Shown: piece by piece, positions 1 through 5,537 of the stretch
Layout of the letters: the number at the start of each line of letters is the position of its first letter
How positions within the stretch are numbered: the first letter of the stretch is position 1
Assembly (NCBI GenBank): GCA_022865965.1
Contig: JALHTS010000408.1
Span: 1-5,537, forward strand
Direction of reading: 5' to 3'
DNA: 5,537 nt
From: Ignavibacteriaceae bacterium
GTDB taxonomy: Bacteria > Bacteroidota > Ignavibacteria > Ignavibacteriales > Ignavibacteriaceae
Notes under the pieces: generated by a model
The model's input: the letters and a program-made list of their open reading frames with translations, nothing else
Told to the model about the DNA's origin: nothing
Databases searched by the model: none
Translations under genes and position numbers: made by a program

Positions 1-1
1 T

Positions 2-196
2 ATTTTAAGGCTAGATGTTAAAGAACCTTCCCGCATCAAAACCTTTGAAGAGGCAAGAGCCGAAGTTTCCGGTGCATTTCAGGAATCTGAAAGTAAAAGA
101 TTAGAACAAGAATACATTCAAAGACTTAAGGCAACTTATAATCCGGTGATTAATTATGATCAGCTCCACAAGGCATTTAAGCCTGAGAGTGACTAA
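2..196 (+). CDS. Peptidyl-prolyl isomerase/SurA-like chaperone, C-terminal end (5' partial)
   Basis: The frame is open from the window edge to the TAA at 194-196 and gives 64 residues, so only the tail of the gene is seen. The piece reads ILRLDVKEPSRIKTFEEA, then a charged helix, then ATYNPVINYDQLHKAF. This is the usual ending of SurA/PpiC/PpiD-type proteins: the last strand of a parvulin domain, a 'tFEEar.eV' helix that packs back on the N-terminal chaperone domain, and a short closing strand ('.npvInyd.L'). The parvulin domain itself lies outside the window, so catalytic competence cannot be judged. The two genes that follow belong to the same family and are translationally packed behind it, which supports the assignment. 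By family it would act in the periplasm on unfolded exported proteins. It could instead be a non-catalytic SurA-like chaperone. The family call is an inference from a short segment. Confidence 0.72.
   Translation: MLRLDVKEPSRIKTFEEARAEVSGAFQESESKRLEQEYIQRLKATYNPVINYDQLHKAFKPESD
145..150 (+). promoter_or_regulatory. Possible ribosome binding site for the ATG at 156
   Basis: GGTGAT lies 5 nt before the ATG at 156, inside the end of the upstream gene. It is complementary to the ATCACC part of the conserved 16S rRNA 3' end, so it can serve as an off-centre Shine-Dalgarno site. It is the main sequence argument for the ATG at 156 over the GTG at 189, which has no comparable site. SD use is weak in FCB bacteria, so the match may be chance. 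Confidence 0.3.
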
Positions 197-986
197 AGTT
201 TTAATAGTTTTTTTTCTTATAGCGTCTTTAGGTTGTAAGAAAGAACCCGAGCAAACTGATTACGTTGCTAAGGTAAACAATTCTTATTTAACCAGGGAAG
301 AGTTTGTTTCCCTGGTTGATACTTCAACTACAAATCAAACCAGGAAAAATGAAATTATAAGAATCTGGATTCAAAGGGAATTGTTATATCAAAAAGCTGA
401 AAGAGAAGGAATTCTTAAAGAAGAATATAACTTAACGGTAACTCGATCTGCCAGACAGCTTGCCGGTGCAATGCTTATAGATAAAATGCTTAAAGCTGAA
501 AATTTTGAGTTTGATCAAAAGGAAATAAAAGCTTACTATGATGAAAACATTAATGAGTTTCGTGTTCCTTCAGAAGCTTTTGTTCTAAACACTGTTGAGT
601 TTATTGATGAAGATAAAGCTATTACTTTCAGAAATCTTGCAATTGAAAGTGATTGGAGAAAAGCAACAACCCAATTTCTAAATGATCAATCTATCGTGAA
701 TCAAAAATCAAATCAATTTTTACTTGCGCATGAAATAAATCCGGCAGCGTTATCAAGAATAGTCAATGAGTTGTACCCCCAGGAAATTAGTATTGTAATT
801 TCATCCAAACCGGGATATTATTCTGTCGTTCAATTAATTGAAAAAATTGCAGCAGGATCAACCCCAGCTTTGGAAAATATTAAGCAGGAAGTAGAAAAAC
901 GACTGATCGCTGTTAAAAGGCAAATCCTTATTGATGAATTTATCAAAGATTTATACTCAAAAAGTGAAATAGATATTAAAAATTAG
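156..986 (+). CDS. SurA/PpiC-like lipoprotein with a degenerate parvulin domain
   Basis: Predicted periplasm-facing lipoprotein of 276 residues. A basic n-region is followed by a hydrophobic run (VLIVFFLIASLG, 15-26) and Cys27, the likely lipidated residue; the lipobox S-L-G-C is relaxed. Residues 36-120 resemble the SurA N-terminal chaperone domain (VAKVNNSYLTREEF, then amphipathic helices). Residues about 137-231 have the length and strand pattern of a parvulin domain and end in 'LYPQEISIVISSKPGYYSVVQLIEK', matching the family's 'L..GEiS.pV.t..GyHiiql..k'. However, the two conserved histidines appear as Asn145 and Tyr222, and the GGdLG motif is missing, so isomerase activity is unlikely. 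Residues 236-276 form the usual C-terminal helix and strand. It overlaps the upstream gene by 41 nt, and surA starts 7 nt after its stop. An in-frame GTG at 189 would give 265 residues, a compact lipoprotein signal (MTKVLIVFF) and only an 8-nt overlap, so it is a serious alternative start. Likely role: non-catalytic chaperone or partner of the SurA protein encoded next (inference). Confidence 0.8.
   Translation: MISSTRHLSLRVTKVLIVFFLIASLGCKKEPEQTDYVAKVNNSYLTREEFVSLVDTSTTNQTRKNEIIRIWIQRELLYQKAEREGILKEEYNLTVTRSARQLAGAMLIDKMLKAENFEFDQKEIKAYYDENINEFRVPSEAFVLNTVEFIDEDKAITFRNLAIESDWRKATTQFLNDQSIVNQKSNQFLLAHEINPAALSRIVNELYPQEISIVISSKPGYYSVVQLIEKIAAGSTPALENIKQEVEKRLIAVKRQILIDEFIKDLYSKSEIDIKN
288..319 (+). 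repeat. Strong intragenic inverted repeat (hairpin)
   Basis: AACCAGGGAA (290-299) and TTCCCTGGTT (308-317) are perfect reverse complements around a short loop. The stem can be lengthened by a G-T pair inside (300/307) and by T-G and T-A pairs outside (289/318, 288/319). A further near-copy of the left arm, AACCAGGAAA (338-347, 9 of 10 identical), could compete for the same right arm. It lies in codons 45-55 of the lipoprotein gene. No T-run follows, so it is not an intrinsic terminator. Function unknown; it may be coincidental. Confidence 0.6.
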
Positions 987-993
987 GAATCAA

Positions 994-2265
994 ATGAAAA
1001 TTAAATTTTTAGCTTTTGCATTGTTATTTATAATTTCAGTTTATCCCCAGCAAGTGCTGGACAAAGTTGTTGCAGTTGTTGATAATGAAGTTATTCTGCA
1101 AAGTGAAGTGGATTTTCAAACTTCAATATTTGCAACTCAGAGACAAATTGATCCCAAAACTCCAGGCTTAAAAGAACAAATATTAAATTCTATGATTGAA
1201 GAAAAACTTGTTTATGCTCAATCTGAACTAGATTCTATTGTCGTAACTGAAGAAGAAGTCAATCAAAGAATTAATTATCAGATCGAGATGTTTAAGCAGC
1301 AATATGGCTCAACTGCAAATATTGAGAAAATGTATGGGATGAGCATCGATCGCATAAGAAGGGAACTACGTGACGATGTAAAAAAATCTTTGATGTCACA
1401 AAGATTGCAGGAAAAAAATTTTGGAGGTCTTCAATCTACTAGAAGAGAAGTTGAAGAGTTTTTTGAAGTCTATCAGGATAGTATTGGCATGATTCCTGAA
1501 AAAGTAAGTATGTATCATATTTTTAGGAATCCAAAAACTTCTGAAGCATCGAAGGTACAATTCCGGGTGAAAGCTCAGCAAATATTAGATTCAATAAAAG
1601 CCGGAGCAGATTTTTCGGAACTTGCAAAAAAATATTCCGAAGATCCCGGAAGCGCTGTTCAGGGCGGTGATCTCGGTTTCGTAAAAAAAGGTGTTTTCTA
1701 TCCTGAGTTTGAAGAGGCTGCATTTAAACTTCAACAGGGTGAAATATCCGATCTTGTTGAATCACCTATTGGATATCACATAATTCAATTGCTTGAGAAA
1801 CGTGGTGAATCAATAAACACCAGACACATTCTCATTAAAATCAAAAGTGATGATGATGCTGATCTTCGAACTATTGAATTCCTCACTGAATTAAGAGATA
1901 GCATTGTAAAAGGGTTGGATAAATTTGAAAGTTTTGCAAAAAAACATAGTGAAGATAAAGAAAGTGCGCCATTTGGTGGTGAGCTAGGTACTTTTTATTT
2001 AAATCAGCTTGACAAAAATCTTCTTGATATTGTTGGAAAATTAAAAGAAGGTGAAATAAGTTTTCCAAGAAGAATTGAATTTGCTCCCGGTAGTTATGGG
2101 TATCATATAGTCTATCTCAAGTCCAGAGTTCCTCAACATAAAGCAAACTTTCAGGATGATTTTAATGAAATTAAAAAACTTGCTGATGAGCATAAACGTC
2201 AGAAAGAATATGAAAAATGGATCTCGCTGCTTAAAGAAAAAATATTCTGGGAAATAAAAATATAG
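994..2265 (+). CDS. surA: SurA-type periplasmic chaperone / peptidyl-prolyl cis-trans isomerase
   Basis: Periplasmic chaperone that in characterised relatives escorts outer-membrane proteins to the BAM assembly machinery and catalyses Xaa-Pro isomerisation. At 423 residues it is close to E. coli SurA (428). Order of parts: signal peptide (1 to about 19, core FLAFALLFIISV); SurA N-terminal domain with the hallmark VLDKVVAVVDNEVILQSEVD (21-40) and helices to about 165; parvulin domain 1 (169-270) with His175, GGDLGFV (224-230) and GYHIIQL (His262); parvulin domain 2 (273-377) with RHILIKI (His278), GGELGTF (328-334) and GYHIVYL (His371); C-terminal helix and strand (385-423). Both domains keep both conserved histidines and the GG motif, so both look catalytically able. 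The ATG is preceded by AGGA (985-988, overlapping the previous stop) at 5 nt, which supports this start and coupling to the lipoprotein gene. The symbol rests on architecture; because the operon carries several paralogues, it may not be the functional equivalent of E. coli SurA. Confidence 0.9.
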   Translation: MKIKFLAFALLFIISVYPQQVLDKVVAVVDNEVILQSEVDFQTSIFATQRQIDPKTPGLKEQILNSMIEEKLVYAQSELDSIVVTEEEVNQRINYQIEMFKQQYGSTANIEKMYGMSIDRIRRELRDDVKKSLMSQRLQEKNFGGLQSTRREVEEFFEVYQDSIGMIPEKVSMYHIFRNPKTSEASKVQFRVKAQQILDSIKAGADFSELAKKYSEDPGSAVQGGDLGFVKKGVFYPEFEEAAFKLQQGEISDLVESPIGYHIIQLLEKRGESINTRHILIKIKSDDDADLRTIEFLTELRDSIVKGLDKFESFAKKHSEDKESAPFGGELGTFYLNQLDKNLLDIVGKLKEGEISFPRRIEFAPGSYGYHIVYLKSRVPQHKANFQDDFNEIKKLADEHKRQKEYEKWISLLKEKIFWEIKI

Positions 2266-2289
2266 TTTATTAAATAAGTCGGAATTGAA

Positions 2290-3288
2290 TTGACACAAAA
2301 TAGCAAATCTGCAGATGATGTTCAGCTTGTCCAGCAGTTAAAAGAAAAAGTTAACAACATAAAACTTGAGATAGCAAAAGTTATTATTGGTCAGGATGAA
2401 ATAATTGACCAGCTTTTAATATCTCTTTTGTCTAAGGGTCATTGCCTTCTGGTGGGCGTACCGGGTCTTGCAAAAACTCTTTTAATAAAAACTCTTGCTG
2501 AGGTTATGGATTTGAAGTTCAGCAGAATTCAATTCACTCCCGATCTTATGCCAAGTGATATAACCGGTACTGAAATACTTGATGAAGATCAAACAACAAG
2601 GAGAAGAAATTTCAGATTTATACCGGGTCCGGTATTTGCCAACATAATACTTGCTGACGAAATAAACAGAACACCTCCTAAAACTCAAGCGGCATTACTC
2701 GAAGCAATGCAGGAACATAAAGTAACTATTGCCGGTGTTACTTATCAATTGCCGGAACCCTTCTTTGTTCTTGCAACTCAAAATCCGATTGAACAGGAAG
2801 GTACTTATCCATTACCTGAAGCTCAGCTTGACAGGTTTATGTTTAACCTTTGGCTTGATTATCCTTCATATCAGGAAGAAGTAAAAGTAGTTCAAACTAC
2901 TACAAGCGAGTACAAGGCAGATTTGAAAAAAGTTATCAGTGCAAATGAATTAATTGAATTTCAGGAATTAGTAAGAAAAGTTCCTGTTGCAGAAAACGTA
3001 ATTGAGTTTGCTGTTAAAATATCAAATATGACTCGTCCTGTAAATGGAGTATCACCAAAGTATATTAAGGATTGGATTATGTGGGGTGCAGGACCAAGAG
3101 CTTCTCAATATCTAATACTTGCAGCAAAGACTCGTGCGGTAATTCAGGGAAGATTTACCCCAAATATTGATGATGTAAAAAAAGCAATGCTTCCTGTATT
3201 GCGGCATCGTATTATTACTAACTTTAGTGCAGAAGCCGAAGGGATAAAATCTCTTGATGTGATTGAGAGATTGAGTAAGGAATTTTAA
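2290..3288 (+). CDS. MoxR-family AAA+ ATPase
   Basis: Cytoplasmic AAA+ ATPase of 332 residues, a normal length for MoxR proteins, which use ATP hydrolysis to help mature or activate partner complexes, often with VWA-domain proteins. Visible motifs: N-terminal helix and 'VIIGQDEIIDQLLISLLSKGH' (31-51); Walker A GVPGLAKT (56-63); MoxR signature 'RIQFTPDLMPSDITGTE' (79-95); Walker B IILADEIN (119-126); 'RTPPKTQAALLEAMQE' (127-142); sensor 1 ATQNP (162-166); 'EGTYPLPEAQLDRF' with Arg182 (170-183); lid domain with the sensor 2 region GAGPRAS (266-272). All catalytic elements are intact. The start is TTG at 2290: an in-frame TAA lies at 2275-2277, the first in-frame ATG falls inside the AAA domain, and GGA (2281-2283) is a weak ribosome site. 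It sits 24 nt after surA, probably in the same operon. The usual DUF58/VWA partner gene does not follow. The individual subfamily and its client are not evident. Confidence 0.95.
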   Translation: MTQNSKSADDVQLVQQLKEKVNNIKLEIAKVIIGQDEIIDQLLISLLSKGHCLLVGVPGLAKTLLIKTLAEVMDLKFSRIQFTPDLMPSDITGTEILDEDQTTRRRNFRFIPGPVFANIILADEINRTPPKTQAALLEAMQEHKVTIAGVTYQLPEPFFVLATQNPIEQEGTYPLPEAQLDRFMFNLWLDYPSYQEEVKVVQTTTSEYKADLKKVISANELIEFQELVRKVPVAENVIEFAVKISNMTRPVNGVSPKYIKDWIMWGAGPRASQYLILAAKTRAVIQGRFTPNIDDVKKAMLPVLRHRIITNFSAEAEGIKSLDVIERLSKEF

Positions 3289-3323
3289 ACACCTCCGAGT
3301 TACTTGCCATCCATTAACCATAG

Positions 3324-3353
3324 TTGCTTATATAAAATAAATTCTACATTTTG
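3324..3353 (+). promoter_or_regulatory. Weak promoter candidate for the propeller sensor gene
   Basis: In the 108-nt gap between the MoxR gene and the sensor gene, TTG (3324-3326) is followed after 18 nt by TACATTTTG (3345-3353). This resembles the Bacteroidota promoter pair TTG / TAnnTTTG with one extra base in the second element. TTGCTT could also serve as a -35 box for an ordinary sigma-70 promoter. The whole stretch is AT-rich, so such matches arise easily. No clear intrinsic terminator for the upstream operon was found between 3289 and 3396, and nothing else in the gap is recognisable. Confidence 0.25.
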
Positions 3354-3368
3354 ATTTGTGAAGTAAAT

Positions 3369-3392
3369 TTATTCTTAATTCTCATAGAATAA
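3369..3392 (+). repeat. AT-rich inverted repeat just before the sensor start codon
   Basis: TTATTCT (3369-3375) and AGAATAA (3386-3392) are perfect reverse complements around a 10-nt loop and end 4 nt before the ATG at 3397. An overlapping alternative, ATTCT (3378-3382) with AGAAT (3386-3390), is also possible. Its place over the expected ribosome-binding area would allow control of translation or binding by a dimeric regulator, but it is short and AT-only in strength, so chance is likely. Confidence 0.3.
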
Positions 3393-3396
3393 TCCT

Positions 3397-5537
3397 ATGA
3401 AAAACGATAATTTTCTATCCGAAAAAATTAAAATTTTCATTTTAATCATTTCTATTACTATTCCATTACTTAGTCAGCCTCTTGAACCTAAATTTGAACA
3501 TATACCTATAGCTCTTTCTTTTTGCTTTTTAGAAGATTCAAATGGGTTTTTATGGGTTGGGTCGCAGGAGGGTCTTGCCAGATATGATGGATACAATCTC
3601 AAGTTTTATACTAACATTCCATTTGACTCAACATCAATATCAAATAACTGGGTTTCAGTTATAAAGGAGGATAAAAATGGAAATTTATGGGTAGGTACCT
3701 GGGGCGGGGCATTAAATTACTTTAATCAGAGGACTGAAAATTTTACTCACTTTTTACAAGAAACAAATAATTCCAAAACAATAAACTGTAAAAATATAAC
3801 AAGTATTATTCTTAACGATGACGGCACATTATGGTTAGGTACGCAAGAAAGAGGATTGCTTTATATGAGTTTTGACAGCAGCGGAGAGGCTATCTATAAA
3901 TCTTATGATTTCAGCAGCGCTGAAGATATTAAACAAAAAGAAAGGGACAATTTTACCTGGGGTTTATTAAAGGATAGAGAAGACAAATTATGGATTGGCA
4001 CAATGGAAAACGGGTTGATCTATTTTGATCCAGATACTGAAAAATTCGAACATTATAAATTTAATACTAATAACCCAAATGGGATAAGATCTAATTTAGT
4101 AACCTCAATTTGTGAGGATGATTCTGGAACAATCTGGTTTGCAACTGGTCATTTACTTTCTGAAATACCCGGTGCCGGGTTAGGAAGATTTGATCCAAAA
4201 ACCAAAACTTTTAGATACTATAACCATGATCCGAATGATCCGGCAAGTATATGTTCTGATTCTCCGTATTATTTATTTATTGATCGATCCCAAACACTTT
4301 GGATCGGCTCATCAGAAAATGGGCTCTGTTCAATAGAATTGGAACAAATGTATAATGGCAGTAAACCAATATTTATAAAATATGAAAATGTCGGCGGGAA
4401 TATAATTAATTCAATTTATGAAGATAGACAAGGCAACATATGGGTAGGTTTGTTTACTTCAATTATAAGTAAATACGATAGACAGCAAAATCCTTTTATC
4501 TGGTATAGACATATCCCCGGCAATCCAAATAGTTTAAGCGATTATGGTGTTGCATGTATATACGATGATAGAGATGGCAAAATTTGGTTCGGGGGTAATT
4601 CTGGCATAACTAAATTTGATCCCGAAACTGGTATTTATAAGCGCTACATATATGATCCTGATAATCCTAATGGTATCAGTTCAAACCGGGTTAATGCAAT
4701 TTGCGAGGATAATGATGGTAAGCTATGGTTTGGAACATTTGATAATGGAATCAGTATTTTTAACCCTTCAGATGAATCTTTCGAACATATCAAAGCGGAT
4801 CCCGATAATAAATTCGGGCTTAGGTCAAACAAAATTAGATTTCTTCAAAAAACTAAATCCGGTGATATTTGGATATCTACCTGGAATCAAGGACTGCAAT
4901 TATATGATCAGGAAAATAAACACTTCAAGTTTTTCGATGTTGATAGCAGCACTTCAAATGACGAAACAACATCAATACTCTTAGAAGGTAGTGGGGGGAC
5001 TTTATGGATCGGCACTATGAATAACGGATTGTACGGAGTGACTCTTGAAAATAAACAAATTAAAAAAGTAAAACACTATGTACATAATCCAAAAGACAGA
5101 AACAGTTTAAGCAATAATTTTGTTACGGACATTATTCAATCCAAAGTTCCTGGTAAAAATAATTTATGGATTGCAACCAATGTAGGTTTGAATAAGCTTG
5201 ATTTAAACCTGGATACATTCACTCATTACTTTAAGAAAGATGGTTTACCGCACGATTTTGTATTAAAATTATTGGAAGATAGTAGGGGAAATATTTGGGC
5301 AGCAACTGCTAATAAATTATGTGTTTATAATGTTAAAACAGGAAAATTTAATAGTTATGGGGAGGATGACGGTATGCCCTTCACCGGTTTTGGTGGAGCG
5401 CGTCAAAACACTGCTGTTACTCTTGATGGGCAACTAATATTTGGTTCTGGAAAAGGAGGTCTCGGTTTGTATCCGGAAGAGATGATCAATGATCCTATCT
5501 ACCCGCAAATTCGACTAACTGATTTCAAGATTTTTCA
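3397..5537 (+). CDS. Two-component regulator propeller sensor protein (3' partial)
   Basis: The frame starts at ATG 3397 and stays open to the window end (713 codons plus 2 nt). Residues 8-27 (core IKIFILIISITIPLLS) are a signal peptide or anchor. Then come Reg_prop repeats of the form 'eD..GnlWvGT..gGl..fdp'. Thirteen carry the key Trp (W53, 98, 146, 199, 247, 302, 349, 397, 444, 492, 537, 591, 634). A fourteenth (679-691, QLIFGSGKGGLGL) has lost it. At 43-55 residues apart, fourteen blades fit two seven-bladed propellers. Loop phrases such as DPDNPNGISSNRV and HNPKDRNSLSNNFV recur, as in this family. The last residues, YPQIRLTDFKIF, look like the start of a Y_Y_Y domain, which normally precedes a membrane helix and a histidine kinase, response regulator or other output module; that part is not seen. 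In Bacteroides relatives (hybrid two-component systems) the propellers sense ligands such as glycan fragments in the periplasm; the ligand here is unknown. No Shine-Dalgarno site precedes the start. Confidence 0.9.
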   Translation, partial: MKNDNFLSEKIKIFILIISITIPLLSQPLEPKFEHIPIALSFCFLEDSNGFLWVGSQEGLARYDGYNLKFYTNIPFDSTSISNNWVSVIKEDKNGNLWVGTWGGALNYFNQRTENFTHFLQETNNSKTINCKNITSIILNDDGTLWLGTQERGLLYMSFDSSGEAIYKSYDFSSAEDIKQKERDNFTWGLLKDREDKLWIGTMENGLIYFDPDTEKFEHYKFNTNNPNGIRSNLVTSICEDDSGTIWFATGHLLSEIPGAGLGRFDPKTKTFRYYNHDPNDPASICSDSPYYLFIDRSQTLWIGSSENGLCSIELEQMYNGSKPIFIKYENVGGNIINSIYEDRQGNIWVGLFTSIISKYDRQQNPFIWYRHIPGNPNSLSDYGVACIYDDRDGKIWFGGNSGITKFDPETGIYKRYIYDPDNPNGISSNRVNAICEDNDGKLWFGTFDNGISIFNPSDESFEHIKADPDNKFGLRSNKIRFLQKTKSGDIWISTWNQGLQLYDQENKHFKFFDVDSSTSNDETTSILLEGSGGTLWIGTMNNGLYGVTLENKQIKKVKHYVHNPKDRNSLSNNFVTDIIQSKVPGKNNLWIATNVGLNKLDLNLDTFTHYFKKDGLPHDFVLKLLEDSRGNIWAATANKLCVYNVKTGKFNSYGEDDGMPFTGFGGARQNTAVTLDGQLIFGSGKGGLGLYPEEMINDPIYPQIRLTDFKIF
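4167..4180 (+). repeat. Short GC-rich palindrome inside the sensor gene
   Basis: ACCCGGTGCCGGGT has two perfect 6-bp arms around TG, in an otherwise AT-rich gene. It encodes the IPGAGL segment in a short insertion of propeller blade 5. The central gap is too short for a good hairpin, so if it matters it would be as a protein-binding site or a chance result of glycine and proline codons. Confidence 0.3.

Noticed and set aside
1396..2298. Several minus-strand open frames of 61-85 codons opposite surA
   Set aside because: They are short, overlap one another, show no domain or conserved pattern, and lie opposite a well-supported gene.
3290..3296. CACCTCC just after the MoxR stop, identical to the 16S rRNA anti-Shine-Dalgarno core (GGAGGTG on the minus strand)
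   Set aside because: On the minus strand no start codon follows at a useful distance, and on the + strand the sequence has no evident use; likely chance.
2482..3321. Minus-strand open frames of 68 and 69 codons opposite the MoxR gene
   Set aside because: Shadows of a well-supported coding frame, with no ribosome site or recognisable protein.
3289..3396. Intrinsic terminator for the upstream operon
   Set aside because: No GC-rich stem followed by a T-run is visible; the only inverted repeat is AT-rich and abuts the next start codon.
4616..4984. 122-codon open frame on the + strand inside the sensor gene
   Set aside because: It is a frame-shifted shadow of the Reg_prop repeats. The main frame is open throughout and gives clear repeated LWxGT motifs, while this frame gives no recognisable protein.
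3540..5470. Periodic motif recurrence in the sensor gene that could suggest a tandem or CRISPR-like repeat
   Set aside because: The periodicity is at protein level (about 43-55 residues, Reg_prop blades) and the DNA copies are highly diverged; there are no identical repeats with spacers.

Overview
The window looks like part of a chromosome from an AT-rich bacterium of the Fibrobacterota-Chlorobiota-Bacteroidota (FCB) supergroup, most plausibly Ignavibacteria-like. This is an inference from gene style: relaxed lipobox, weak or absent Shine-Dalgarno sites, a run of parvulin-type chaperones followed by a MoxR ATPase, and a large two-component propeller sensor. No rRNA or other taxonomic marker is present. 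All real genes are on the + strand.

Left part (2-3288): four tightly packed genes that read as one transcription unit. They are (1) the last 64 codons of a gene resembling the C-terminus of a peptidyl-prolyl isomerase/SurA-like chaperone; (2) a predicted lipoprotein with the fold layout of a SurA/PpiC protein but a catalytically degenerate parvulin domain; (3) a SurA-type periplasmic chaperone with two intact parvulin domains; and (4) a MoxR-family AAA+ ATPase that starts at TTG. Genes 1 and 2 overlap, genes 2 and 3 are 7 nt apart, and genes 3 and 4 are 24 nt apart. The first three probably act together in the periplasm on folding or delivery of outer-membrane and secreted proteins. The ATPase is cytoplasmic, and its link to them is by position only.

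Middle (3289-3396): a 108-nt AT-rich gap with no gene and no convincing intrinsic terminator. It holds a weak promoter candidate and a small AT-rich inverted repeat just before the next start codon.

Right part (3397-5537): a 713-codon open frame that runs off the window. It encodes a signal peptide or membrane anchor, fourteen regulator-propeller (Reg_prop) blades that make up two seven-bladed beta-propellers, and the first residues of what looks like a Y_Y_Y domain. This is the sensor half of a periplasmic-sensing regulator, probably a hybrid or classical histidine kinase whose signalling half lies outside the window.

Most of the window is recognisable. The points most worth a second look are the lipoprotein that has lost both parvulin histidines and the GG motif, a strong three-armed inverted repeat inside its gene, its ambiguous start, and the absence of the usual DUF58/VWA partner after the MoxR gene.
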